In this document: one piece after another, positions 1 through 8,241 of the stretch
Layout of the letters: every line of letters begins with the position of its first letter
Position numbering within the stretch: the first letter of the stretch is position 1
Made by a program: the position numbers and the translations under genes
Source of the DNA: Arcticibacterium sp964021845
GTDB lineage: Bacteria; Bacteroidota; Bacteroidia; Cytophagales; Spirosomataceae
NCBI RefSeq assembly: GCF_964021845.1
Contig: NZ_CAXHZC010000005.1
Location: 310,001-374,000 of the forward strand
Direction: 5' to 3'
Length of the DNA: 64,000 nucleotides
The notes under the pieces: model-generated
The model's input: the letters and a program-made list of their open reading frames with translations, nothing else
What the model was told of the DNA's origin: nothing
Database searches by the model: none

Positions 1-918
1 GTTTGCTTGGTATACACTTCCATTGTATTCGAAAGCATTGATACTACGGTATCCGTTGGTGTTTCCGTACCCTACAGTAGAGGTAATTACAGTTGGGTTT
101 AGTAAAGAAGGATAATCTAAAACGATGGTTTTTGAACCTAAAATTTCATAGCCGCTATCACTTTCAGCAGTATTAGGATCTACTTTACTTAAACGGGCAC
201 CAATATATAATTTATCTCCAGCAGCATTTAAAGTAGGCATGTCAATTCTTGAGAAATAGTAGCCATTAGCTTCCTCTTCTGCCGTTAAAGGCACACTATG
301 CTCTTGAAATTCTTTAATAACAGAATTTTCAAGGTCTAATGTTACCACACCAATCTTAGCATCAGTACGAACGTATGTGTCGTCTGTAGCGTCATCTGGG
401 GTACCATTGTCATTGATTTCATGCTCTGTAGAAACGTATACAGCAGCTCCAGTTTTATCACCATCAAATAACTTAATCCATCTTGGTGCTGTTCCTACAT
501 AAGGAGCAATACTCACAGGAGAACCCGTTGGAGTGAAAGTTTGACCACCTTCTACCGTATATTTAGTATAGTTTCCACCGGTATCTCCAGCATAACTAAT
601 GTTAAAGATAGTTTTACCATCTTCAGAAGATTGTAATCTTGCAGTTCTGTTAGAAGGTGCTATAAATCCGTTGTTAAATGGGTCTATAGAGATATTTGGG
701 TTTTTGGCGTCTTCGCTGCTGATAGAATAAATTAGCGTTCCTCCGTTTCCATCACCTGGGTTTTCTCCCATTTTGGCGGCAGCTACAGTAATCCATCTAG
801 TTTCTTCTGGTTCAGGCTCTGGTTCAACAACGGGATCGTCGTTCGTAGTACAGGCGTTTAAAAGGCCAAAAGTTGCTAGTACGGCCAGTGTTTTATTATT
901 TAGAATTGTTTTTATCAT
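1..918 (-). CDS. DUF4374-like surface lipoprotein (3' end outside window)
   Basis: The reading frame is open from an ATG at 918 down to base 1, giving 306 codons without a stop, so the C-terminus lies outside the window. The N-terminus is a lipoprotein signal: a basic start, a hydrophobic run and Cys23 in the context LLNACTT, followed by a Pro/Glu-rich spacer (about residues 29-38). The rest has the repeated short strands and SxDGKTIF-type turns expected of a beta-propeller-like protein. The layout, directly downstream (14 bases) of a TonB-dependent receptor in the same direction, matches the DUF4374 lipoproteins that accompany iron or siderophore receptors. A role in binding a metal chelate at the cell surface is inferred. 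The family call comes from recall of the fold and context and was not confirmed by a search. Confidence 0.7.
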   Translation of the reverse strand, partial: MIKTILNNKTLAVLATFGLLNACTTNDDPVVEPEPEPEETRWITVAAAKMGENPGDGNGGTLIYSISSEDAKNPNISIDPFNNGFIAPSNRTARLQSSEDGKTIFNISYAGDTGGNYTKYTVEGGQTFTPTGSPVSIAPYVGTAPRWIKLFDGDKTGAAVYVSTEHEINDNGTPDDATDDTYVRTDAKIGVVTLDLENSVIKEFQEHSVPLTAEEEANGYYFSRIDMPTLNAAGDKLYIGARLSKVDPNTAESDSGYEILGSKTIVLDYPSLLNPTVITSTVGYGNTNGYRSINAFEYNGSVYQAN

Positions 919-932
919 CGCTGTTTAGAATA

Positions 933-3350
933 TTAAAATTTATTAATCGAATAGTTAAGTTTTAAGTAAAAAGCTCTTCCTGGTTTCTGTACAGACAGGT
1001 TGTCATATACAGGTTTATCAAATATATTTTTAATGTCAAAACTCGCTACAACCCTGTTTTTTGGGAAGGCATAGCTAAGTCCAAAATCTTGTGCTAGTTG
1101 CTGAGGAACGTTGAAAAAGTCATTGCCTACTGTGTTGGTTCCCTGTGATGTGATGTATGAAAAGGCATCAGTAAAGTACATGGTGTAGAAAAGGTTTAAT
1201 CGAGAATTTTTCTGAATTAAATCTTTAAATGAGTAGCGTAAGCTACCATTCATAGTAAAAAATGGTGTGTTTGGTACATCTATTTCTATACCTCTATTAA
1301 TTACTTTTAGGTCAAAGCGAGATATGTTGAAGTTAAGTCCAAAGTTTCTGTTGTAATTATAGTTTAACTGGGCATCTATTCCTTTTGAAGTAGCTGTACC
1401 TTGATTAACATAGAGTATTAATTCATCATCCACGTTTAATGATGTTTCAATAGGCAAGCCTATACGATCTTTAATATTTCTAGCAAAAAGGTTAGTAGAA
1501 ACCACAAAGTTATGTTTGCGTATAGCAAAGGTTCCTAAACGAAATCCCAGATTATAGTTTCGGCTTTGTTCAGGATTAATGCTTGAATTTGCTATAACAT
1601 TGTCGCCATCATCACCAAACACTTCGGTTTCACTCGGTAGCCTTACCGCTTTTTCCGCGGAAGTTAAAAGGGTTATTTTTGAATTAAGAGCGTAAGATAG
1701 AGCAAAACCATAGCCATTATGTTTCTTATTACTACTTACTGTCTCATCCACTATTTTACTTTTACCATCTACACCTTTTTCAATAGTGGGGTCTATGCTT
1801 ATGGTTTCTTGCTGGTAGTATTTTCCAAACAAGCTTGTCTTAAGCCTATCATCTAAAGCAGATAGCTCGTAGGTTAAAGAATAGATGTTTTTATTTAAAT
1901 CTCTAGTGCCTTTAAAGGTGTTTTCTAAAACGGAACGCAAAGCATCACTATCTTCTCTATCTACTCCACTGTATACATGGTTTACTAAGAATTTGTGATG
2001 CTTATTGATAGCATAGGAGAGCCCTGTTCTGATAGATGCTACATTTCTATCAATTTTGGTCAGTGTAGGTCCTCCTTCTTGCTGAGAACCCCAAGAGTAA
2101 TTATACTCATTTCCTCTAAAGTCAATGGCTCTTTGACCATTCCAGCTGTAAGCTGCAGCTACCGTATCATTAACAATTCGGTTTCTCTTACCATAAGTGC
2201 CGTTCACATTAACATCTAGGCCATCAATCAGAAAGTCTCTCTTTTGATAAGTTAAAGTACTTAACAAAGCCTCTGATTCTAAAAACCTTCCTTTATATGG
2301 GATGATGGTCATGAAAGCTCCATGTTGTACTTCTTTATAATCGTCGGAGCCTGTTAAGCCTATTAGAAATTGGTCTGCCCATTTTACATCTGTAAAACCA
2401 ATTTGAGCCATTCCGCCGGTGGAGCGATAGGCATCATTAAACCTTCTAGCAGTAATAGGCGTTTGTACTCCGCCTAAACCAGTAACCACTACGCTTCTTC
2501 CAGATACCTTATAATCATTGTCAGAGTAGTTATGAAAGGCAGAGGCTTTTACCGTAAAGCCAGATTTTTTATAGCGATACAGCCCATTAACACTTGTTTG
2601 AAAGGTGTTAAAAGAGCCATAAGAGGCCGATGCGTTAAAATTACTTTGTGCACTTTTATGAAGCACTATATTAATGGCTCCGCCCAATGCATCGTCTGCT
2701 AAATGGCCAGGAACCACGCCTTTGTAAACTTCAATGTTCTTTATCATTGAAGGCGGTATACTATTTAGGTTAAATGAAGAGCCATAAATGGAGATAGGAA
2801 TTCCGTCAATAAAAATACGTACCGAATTTCCAGATAATCCGTTTAAACTATAGCGTACTTCTGAGCCCAAGCCACCGTTTTGACGAATTTTGACACCTAC
2901 TGTGGTATTTAGCAATTCGTTCGTTTGAATATTTCTGAGACTAGCTTCCTTAGTCTTAATTATATTTACCGCAAAGCCCTGAGTTTCCTTTTCTGTTTCT
3001 TCTGATTTGCCCAAAACGTTGACTTCGTCAAGGCTTTCTGTTTTTTCTTCTAAAACAAAATTGACCTTAGTTTGAAAGTTCTTATTATTGAGCTTAATAG
3101 TTTTCATCACTGTGTTATAGCCAATAAAATTGACCAGAACGGTATGCTCGCCAAAAGGGACTTTGTCAATGATGTATGCTCCATTGTCGTCAGAACTAAT
3201 GCCAATGTTCAGTTTCTTTATCAAAACCGTGGCATAAGGCATTGGTTTTCCTGAAGCATCATGTATAGTGCCCGATATGGTTCCTGTAGCTTCTAGCCCT
3301 TGAGCATTCCAGAAGATTAGGAGAAATATGGCTGTAAAAAGTCCTTTCAT
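933..3350 (-). CDS. TonB-dependent outer membrane receptor, probable iron-chelate uptake
   Basis: The protein is an 805-residue outer membrane receptor when started at the ATG at 3350; a longer frame begins with GTG at 3365, but only the ATG gives a clean signal peptide (MKGLFTAIFLLIFW). After the signal comes a carboxypeptidase-regulatory-like domain (about 25-105), then a plug domain with the typical run from NVLGKSEE to GGAINIVLHK (about 105-235), then a long beta-barrel ending in an aromatic residue (NYSINKF). It is shorter than SusC proteins and has no SusD partner, which fits small-chelate import rather than glycan import. It is divergent from a PchR-like AraC regulator and followed by a DUF4374-like lipoprotein, so iron or siderophore uptake is the best inference; the substrate cannot be read from sequence. 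Confidence 0.85.
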   Translation of the reverse strand: MKGLFTAIFLLIFWNAQGLEATGTISGTIHDASGKPMPYATVLIKKLNIGISSDDNGAYIIDKVPFGEHTVLVNFIGYNTVMKTIKLNNKNFQTKVNFVLEEKTESLDEVNVLGKSEETEKETQGFAVNIIKTKEASLRNIQTNELLNTTVGVKIRQNGGLGSEVRYSLNGLSGNSVRIFIDGIPISIYGSSFNLNSIPPSMIKNIEVYKGVVPGHLADDALGGAINIVLHKSAQSNFNASASYGSFNTFQTSVNGLYRYKKSGFTVKASAFHNYSDNDYKVSGRSVVVTGLGGVQTPITARRFNDAYRSTGGMAQIGFTDVKWADQFLIGLTGSDDYKEVQHGAFMTIIPYKGRFLESEALLSTLTYQKRDFLIDGLDVNVNGTYGKRNRIVNDTVAAAYSWNGQRAIDFRGNEYNYSWGSQQEGGPTLTKIDRNVASIRTGLSYAINKHHKFLVNHVYSGVDREDSDALRSVLENTFKGTRDLNKNIYSLTYELSALDDRLKTSLFGKYYQQETISIDPTIEKGVDGKSKIVDETVSSNKKHNGYGFALSYALNSKITLLTSAEKAVRLPSETEVFGDDGDNVIANSSINPEQSRNYNLGFRLGTFAIRKHNFVVSTNLFARNIKDRIGLPIETSLNVDDELILYVNQGTATSKGIDAQLNYNYNRNFGLNFNISRFDLKVINRGIEIDVPNTPFFTMNGSLRYSFKDLIQKNSRLNLFYTMYFTDAFSYITSQGTNTVGNDFFNVPQQLAQDFGLSYAFPKNRVVASFDIKNIFDKPVYDNLSVQKPGRAFYLKLNYSINKF

Positions 3351-3397
3351 TTGAATAAAAAACACTAGTATTCTTATTTATACTAAGTCTAAATAAA

Positions 3398-3405
3398 TAA
3401 CTTTG
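3398..3405 (+). promoter_or_regulatory. Predicted promoter -7 box for the AraC regulator
   Basis: TAACTTTG matches the Bacteroidota -7 consensus TAnnTTTG exactly and lies 16 bases before the regulator start at 3422, so the leader would be only about 10-12 bases. No clear -33 TTG is seen at the expected distance. It abuts the opposing box at 3406-3413. Confidence 0.6.
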
Positions 3406-3413
3406 CAAAAGTA
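3406..3413 (-). promoter_or_regulatory. Predicted promoter -7 box for the TonB receptor
   Basis: On the minus strand this reads TACTTTTG, again an exact TAnnTTTG match. It would start transcription near 3400, leaving a leader of about 50 bases before the receptor ATG at 3350. It directly touches the plus-strand box at 3398-3405, so the two boxes form one near-palindrome and polymerase probably cannot occupy both at once. Confidence 0.6.
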
Positions 3414-3421
3414 ACTGAAGA

Positions 3422-4462
3422 ATGGCAGCTGTAATACCGCGAAAGGAACTTTTAAGTACGCAAAAGGAAGTAATGAGAATAGAAGAAGAAGATGGTAAAC
3501 GCATAATGTATAGAGAGGTATGCGTAAAGGAGCTTTTAAAAGATTCTTACGTAGGTGACTGCATCAGGTTTAATACCGTAGAAGTATCCAAAAATGACAA
3601 TGCGGCTTATATAAGTGGAGTAGATTTTACCACAAACAAATTTCCCTTTAAGCCAAATACCGCTATAAGTATTTCAAGTGATGAGGCATTGATTAAAATT
3701 CATTTCTCATTAGAAGGCACCTACAGCTATCAGCCATTAACGCATATTAAGTATTTGGTTCAAATTCCAGAGAATCATTGTAACATGTTTTATTACCCAG
3801 CCACAGAGGGGAGAGAGATTTATTATGAAGAAAACACAAAGGCTTTTGAGCTATATGTAAAACCGTCTGTTTTAAAGGAGCTTTTAGGAGCAGGATATAA
3901 ACGTTGGCTAGAGAAATTAGAAGGGGCAATTAAGAATTCAAATACTTATTTACATTGGGATAAAAGCACATTTATACCACCTCACATACGAAATAGAATT
4001 CTGGAGGTTTTACAGTGTCCTTATAAGGGAGAGGTCAGAAAGCGATACATAGAAAGTAGCTTAACCTTACTCTTAATTGAGTTTTTACTTGGCAGGGAAT
4101 CAATAGCGGTAACCAAGAATAGGGCAAAACTGCCAAATTCGGATTATTTGGCTTTGGTAAAAGTGGAGACCTATATTAGGAAAAACCTTCAAAAACAGCT
4201 TAGAATAATAGACTTGGCTGAATTAGCGGGATTCAATGCCACCAAACTGAAGAGAGATTTCAAGAAGGTATATGGTCTAACTATTTTTAAGCACATCACA
4301 TCTTTACGAATGGAACGTGCTATTAAGTTAATAACAGAAGAAGGTGTCCCAATAGCTCAGGCCTCTTATGAAGTAGGTTTTTCACATCCCCAACATTTCA
4401 CCACCGCCTTTAAAAGAACCATGGGATATTTACCAAGCCAATTAAAACCAATGGAAACTTAA
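3422..4462 (+). CDS. AraC family transcriptional regulator, PchR-like
   Basis: The 346-residue protein has a C-terminal AraC double helix-turn-helix (about 245-342). It shows the first helix pair near LAELAGFNATKLKRDFKK and the family signature region AQASYEVGFSHPQHFTTAFK followed by GYLPSQL. The N-terminal 230 residues resemble the PchR type, which senses a ferric siderophore in related systems, but no ligand residues can be assigned here. It is transcribed away from the TonB receptor across a 71-base gap with overlapping promoter boxes, so it is the likely regulator of that receptor and perhaps of itself. The first in-frame ATG at 3422 fits the promoter position; a later Met about 18 residues in is less likely. 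Confidence 0.85.
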   Translation: MAAVIPRKELLSTQKEVMRIEEEDGKRIMYREVCVKELLKDSYVGDCIRFNTVEVSKNDNAAYISGVDFTTNKFPFKPNTAISISSDEALIKIHFSLEGTYSYQPLTHIKYLVQIPENHCNMFYYPATEGREIYYEENTKAFELYVKPSVLKELLGAGYKRWLEKLEGAIKNSNTYLHWDKSTFIPPHIRNRILEVLQCPYKGEVRKRYIESSLTLLLIEFLLGRESIAVTKNRAKLPNSDYLALVKVETYIRKNLQKQLRIIDLAELAGFNATKLKRDFKKVYGLTIFKHITSLRMERAIKLITEEGVPIAQASYEVGFSHPQHFTTAFKRTMGYLPSQLKPMET

Positions 4463-4516
4463 TTTGTCACGTTTTTTGAGCATCAAACTTTGAGTAGAAA
4501 AAGTGTTCTTAATTCA

Positions 4517-5791
4517 TTATTCCGCAAATAGTTCAGGTAAAAATAATGACAGCTGTGGTATTAGCGTGACTAATATTAGTACGAATAAACTCACAAAAAG
4601 GAATGGGAGGGCCGCTTTACTCACCTTTGTAATAGAAGTTTTGCCGATACTGGAGGCTACAAATAAACAAACGCCCACAGGTGGAGTGGTTAGCCCAATG
4701 ATTAAATTTAGAACGGCTATAACCGCAAAGTGAATTGGGTCAACCCCAACAGTAATGGCCACTTTTAATAGGATGGGAAACAAAATAAGCAGAGCAGCTA
4801 CGGTCTCCATAAAAGTACCAACAAAGATTAGCAAGAGGTTTATTAAAAGCAGTACTACATACTTATTTGTGCTAAAATCTAGAATTTCATTGGATATATA
4901 CTGAGGCATTCTTTCGGTTATAAGAATCCATCCAAATAAATTGGCAAAACCTACAAGAACCATTAGAGAGGCTGAGGTCTTCATAGAGTCTAAAACAATA
5001 ATTTGTACTTTTTTAAAACTCAGGTTTTTATAAACGTACCGTCCAATGATAAACGCGTAAAGAACCGCAATAATAGAAGCCTCTGTTGGCGTGAAGACTC
5101 CTCCAATAATCCCAAATAGAATTATTATAGTCATTAATAAAGCCCAAAAGGTGTCAATTAAGCTAGTGCCTATTTGCTTTAAAGTATTTTTGGCATGTTT
5201 AGGATAATTCCTTTTTACAGAAATAAAATAAGCCACAAGCATAAGCCCAACTCCAAGGAGAAAGCCAGGAAAGGCTCCAGCTAAAAAGAGTTTTCCTACC
5301 GATAATCCACTTAATGTGGCTGCAATAATCATAGGAACGCTAGGAGGGATTATTGGTCCTACAGTGGAGGAAGATGCTGTAACAGCACAAGAAAACCCCT
5401 CATCATAACCTTCTTTTTTCATTGCAGGAATGAGTACAGACCCAATACTTGCCGTGTCTGAAACCGCGGTGCCTGAAATACCCGCGAATAACATGGATGC
5501 ACCTATGTTAGCTAAAGACAAACCTCCCCTTATATGACCCAAAAGGTGATTACAGAAGGTAATGATTTTGGCAGTTAATCCTCCGTGATTCATTAGGTTT
5601 CCGGCTAAGATAAATCCAGGGATACTTAAGAGTACAAAGACATCTATTCCTGAGAACATTTTCATCGGAATGATTATTAGAGGGATGTTTTCACCAATAA
5701 TGTAAACCAAACAAGCGAGGCCTAAGGCAAAAGCAATAGGGAATCTTAAAACCAAAGCCAAAAGGAAAACAATAAATACTAACCAAATCAT
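4517..5791 (-). CDS. dctM: TRAP transporter large permease subunit
   Basis: This 424-residue protein is hydrophobic throughout, with about twelve membrane segments. It carries the DctM-type sequences near GISGTAVSDTASIGSVLIPAMKK and TVGPIIPPSVPMIIAA, and a C-terminal part with LTTPPVGVCLFVASS. It is the channel-forming subunit that uses the sodium or proton gradient to import the solute delivered by the binding protein. It is the last gene of a three-gene operon, and its ATG overlaps the stop of the small permease by four bases (ATGA type), which indicates translational coupling. Length is normal for the family. Confidence 0.93.
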   Translation of the reverse strand: MIWLVFIVFLLALVLRFPIAFALGLACLVYIIGENIPLIIIPMKMFSGIDVFVLLSIPGFILAGNLMNHGGLTAKIITFCNHLLGHIRGGLSLANIGASMLFAGISGTAVSDTASIGSVLIPAMKKEGYDEGFSCAVTASSSTVGPIIPPSVPMIIAATLSGLSVGKLFLAGAFPGFLLGVGLMLVAYFISVKRNYPKHAKNTLKQIGTSLIDTFWALLMTIIILFGIIGGVFTPTEASIIAVLYAFIIGRYVYKNLSFKKVQIIVLDSMKTSASLMVLVGFANLFGWILITERMPQYISNEILDFSTNKYVVLLLINLLLIFVGTFMETVAALLILFPILLKVAITVGVDPIHFAVIAVLNLIIGLTTPPVGVCLFVASSIGKTSITKVSKAALPFLFVSLFVLILVTLIPQLSLFLPELFAE

Positions 5792-6240
5792 TTCAATCTT
5801 TTTAATAGTGCTAGGAAAGAGTAATATGCCATAGTAGCCGACATTATAACCATACAGAAAAAGGTTAGGCTCATTGATGTGCCCATACTTGCGGATTTTT
5901 CAGGGAGTCCTAGCTTTACGAATAAGACTGCGTGATAAAACATAAGACCAAATAGAACAAAAATAACTAGGTGTATAAACAACAAAATTTTGTCTTGAAT
6001 GCTTGGCTTCAACCGTTCAAAGAATACATCTAGGTAGACGAAATAATTGTCTTTCAAAGCTAAACCTGAGGCAAATGAAATGGTATAAATGAAGAATAAA
6101 CGAGAAGCTTCCTCTGTCCATGCAGGAGTATTAGACATGAAAAATCGGGCATAAATTTGCAAAGCTACGCTTGCAATAAGGCCAAATGTGCTAATTAGTG
6201 TTCCATATTTCAGAAATTTTCCAATTACTTTTTTAATCAT
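5788..6240 (-). CDS. dctQ: TRAP transporter small permease subunit
   Basis: The 150-residue protein has four predicted membrane segments and the conserved WTEEASRLFF region (about 41-50), which identifies the DctQ family. It partners with the large permease in the inner membrane. It overlaps the binding-protein gene upstream by eight bases and the large-permease gene downstream by four, so all three are almost certainly one transcript. Confidence 0.9.
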   Translation of the reverse strand: MIKKVIGKFLKYGTLISTFGLIASVALQIYARFFMSNTPAWTEEASRLFFIYTISFASGLALKDNYFVYLDVFFERLKPSIQDKILLFIHLVIFVLFGLMFYHAVLFVKLGLPEKSASMGTSMSLTFFCMVIMSATMAYYSFLALLKRLK

Positions 6241-7267
6241 CTAATTGCTCTTTTGATTCAATTATTTCTTGGTAGACTTCCTGCATTTCAGGCGATAAAC
6301 TTTCGTAAATAGCCTTTTCACATTTTTTAGCAAAAGCCGCTTTATCTACCTTAATAAATTCCATTCCCCTTTTCTGTAATTCTTCCTTAACACTAGCTTC
6401 ACTTTCAAGAAATAGTTTGTGCTCATAGGCTTGCATATCCTTAGCAGCCTCAAGAAATATCACTTTTAAATCTTCTGGCATTCTTTGAAATTGCTTTTCA
6501 CCTATTAATGGATACCCCCAGCTCATGACATGCTCTGTTTCATTAACGTACTTTTGAACTTCCGGAAACCCGGCACTCAAAATAAGAGAATAGGGGTTTT
6601 CAAGACCTTCTATGGTGCCCTGCTGTAAAGAAGTAAATACTTCGGAAAGTGCCATTGGCGTGGGTTTGGCCCCCATGGCACTCCAAGCCGTGACGAAAGA
6701 AGGCACGCTAGGAACTCTAAGAATTAGACCATTTAAGTCGTCTGGATGCCTTATTGGTCTATTTGAGGTTAATTGACGAGGGCCACGTACAAAATAAGTG
6801 ATGGGTCTAAGACCGGTACCCTCAATTATTTCTTTTTCAATTCGCTTTCCTATCGGACCATTAATGAGCTTTTCCTGTTCTTCATAATTTTGGATAAGAT
6901 AGGGCAATTCGCAAAAAGCGGCTATATCGACCCAGTTGCTAAGTAATGACCCTGAAATGGTCATTTCAATAACCTCTGCTTGAATCATCCTTAATGATTC
7001 CATTTCTTTGGCCAATTGTTCAGAAGGATATACTTCTAGTTTTATTCTGCCTTGGGAGCGTTCTTGCAGTATTTCTCCAAAGTACATAAATGCTTTATAC
7101 CAATTATGTTCCTCATTGAAAATTATACTAGCCCGTAACAAAACCTCAGGCTCATTTTTGCTTTTACATTGGAGGTTAGAAAAGCTTAAGAAAATCAAGC
7201 TCAAAAAGAGCAGAATTTTACGGGTTCTAAACGACTTCGAAAGAAAAGTATTCCGGTTGGTTTTCAT
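6233..7267 (-). CDS. dctP: TRAP transporter substrate-binding lipoprotein
   Basis: The 344-residue DctP-family protein shows the family features AEVIEMTISGSLLSNW, the substrate-binding arginine region DDLNGLILRVPS (Arg contacts the ligand carboxylate in studied members) and QQGTIEGLENPY. The N-terminus has a basic stretch, a hydrophobic run and Cys in FSNLQCKSK, so it is probably a lipoprotein and not the usual free periplasmic protein; the residue before the Cys is not the small one typical of a lipobox. The substrate is likely an organic acid or sugar acid, and the sequence does not say which. A uronic acid would fit the glycan genes nearby, but that is speculation. The start is an ATG at 7267 with no clear promoter box upstream. 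Confidence 0.9.
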   Translation of the reverse strand: MKTNRNTFLSKSFRTRKILLFLSLIFLSFSNLQCKSKNEPEVLLRASIIFNEEHNWYKAFMYFGEILQERSQGRIKLEVYPSEQLAKEMESLRMIQAEVIEMTISGSLLSNWVDIAAFCELPYLIQNYEEQEKLINGPIGKRIEKEIIEGTGLRPITYFVRGPRQLTSNRPIRHPDDLNGLILRVPSVPSFVTAWSAMGAKPTPMALSEVFTSLQQGTIEGLENPYSLILSAGFPEVQKYVNETEHVMSWGYPLIGEKQFQRMPEDLKVIFLEAAKDMQAYEHKLFLESEASVKEELQKRGMEFIKVDKAAFAKKCEKAIYESLSPEMQEVYQEIIESKEQLDD

Positions 7268-7452
7268 GAAATATTATATTCCACGAATGTAATAATGAAT
7301 ATGATATTATTGAATGAAAATATTGAATTTTAACTAGACAAGAACTCGACTTAAGCTAGAATTTTGACTAAATGAGCTTATTTGAGAAGTTTTTGATGTT
7401 TTAGTACTGACTTAAGGGTATGAGTAAATAGCTACCCGGCCATAGCTAAAAC

Positions 7453-8046
7453 CTACCCATGAATACCCTCCGACTTGCCATAATTAGCAATAACTTCTGA
7501 CTCAAAAGCTAGCCATTCTCTCCAGCGTGTTTCCACATCAATTCCCACTCCATACTTACGAGCGTAGGTGATAAAGGTGGTATAATGACCAGCTTCACTT
7601 TCCATCAGTTCCCAGTAGAATTTTGATAACTCTTCGTCTGCAATGTTTTGTGAGAGTACTTTAAATCGCTCGCAACTACGAGCCTCTATCATAGCCGAAA
7701 AAAGTAGTCGTTCCACTAAACCGGATACTCTAGTGCCATTATTGCTTCTTTTCATGTATTGAGCTAATTCGCCTACATAATGGTCTTTACGTTCTTTAGC
7801 AAGCTTTAATCCTTTCTTTTTGATTATTTCATGCACCATTTGAAAGTGCTCAATTTCTTCTTTGGCAAGAGCCAGCAAGTCTGTAACTAAATCCGGATAT
7901 TCTGGATTATTAACTACTATAGTAATGGCATTAGTAGCCGCTTTTTGTTCACACCAAGCATGGTCAGAGAGAATCTCTTCAATGTTTTTCTCAACAATAT
8001 TAACCCATCGAGGGTCAGTTGGTAATTCTAGGCGTAATACAGACAT
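7453..8046 (-). CDS. miaE: tRNA-(ms2io6A37) hydroxylase MiaE
   Basis: The 197-residue protein is an all-helical ferritin-like diiron enzyme. It shows two ExxH metal-binding motifs, Glu64-Ile-Glu-His67 and Glu151-Ala-Gly-His154, plus Glu33 and Glu121 on the paired helices, and the EARSCERF signature after Ile120. MiaE hydroxylates the isopentenyl group of 2-methylthio-N6-isopentenyladenosine at tRNA position 37. MiaB, which makes the methylthio precursor, is encoded at 41182-42621 in this window. The gene stands alone, with gaps of 185 bases before and 195 bases after, in which no other gene was recognised. Confidence 0.9.
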   Translation of the reverse strand: MSVLRLELPTDPRWVNIVEKNIEEILSDHAWCEQKAATNAITIVVNNPEYPDLVTDLLALAKEEIEHFQMVHEIIKKKGLKLAKERKDHYVGELAQYMKRSNNGTRVSGLVERLLFSAMIEARSCERFKVLSQNIADEELSKFYWELMESEAGHYTTFITYARKYGVGIDVETRWREWLAFESEVIANYGKSEGIHG

Positions 8047-8241
8047 ACAGTAATTGATAAAATTGAAAATAAGCGGAGGTTTTGGTTAAAACAGTATCAG
8101 AAAACCATAACCATGACAAAGTAAAAGATTTGTTCCTGCATGCCTCGTATATTTTTAATTTATGTTTGTACTAAACGGGCTTGCTATACATAAGGAATAT
8201 CAGGATTCTCTCTTAGAAGCATTAGCTAGGAAGTGTTAATT

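Noticed and set aside
3351..3365. GTG start for the TonB receptor
   Set aside because: It would put extra residues before a complete signal peptide; the ATG at 3350 fits better.
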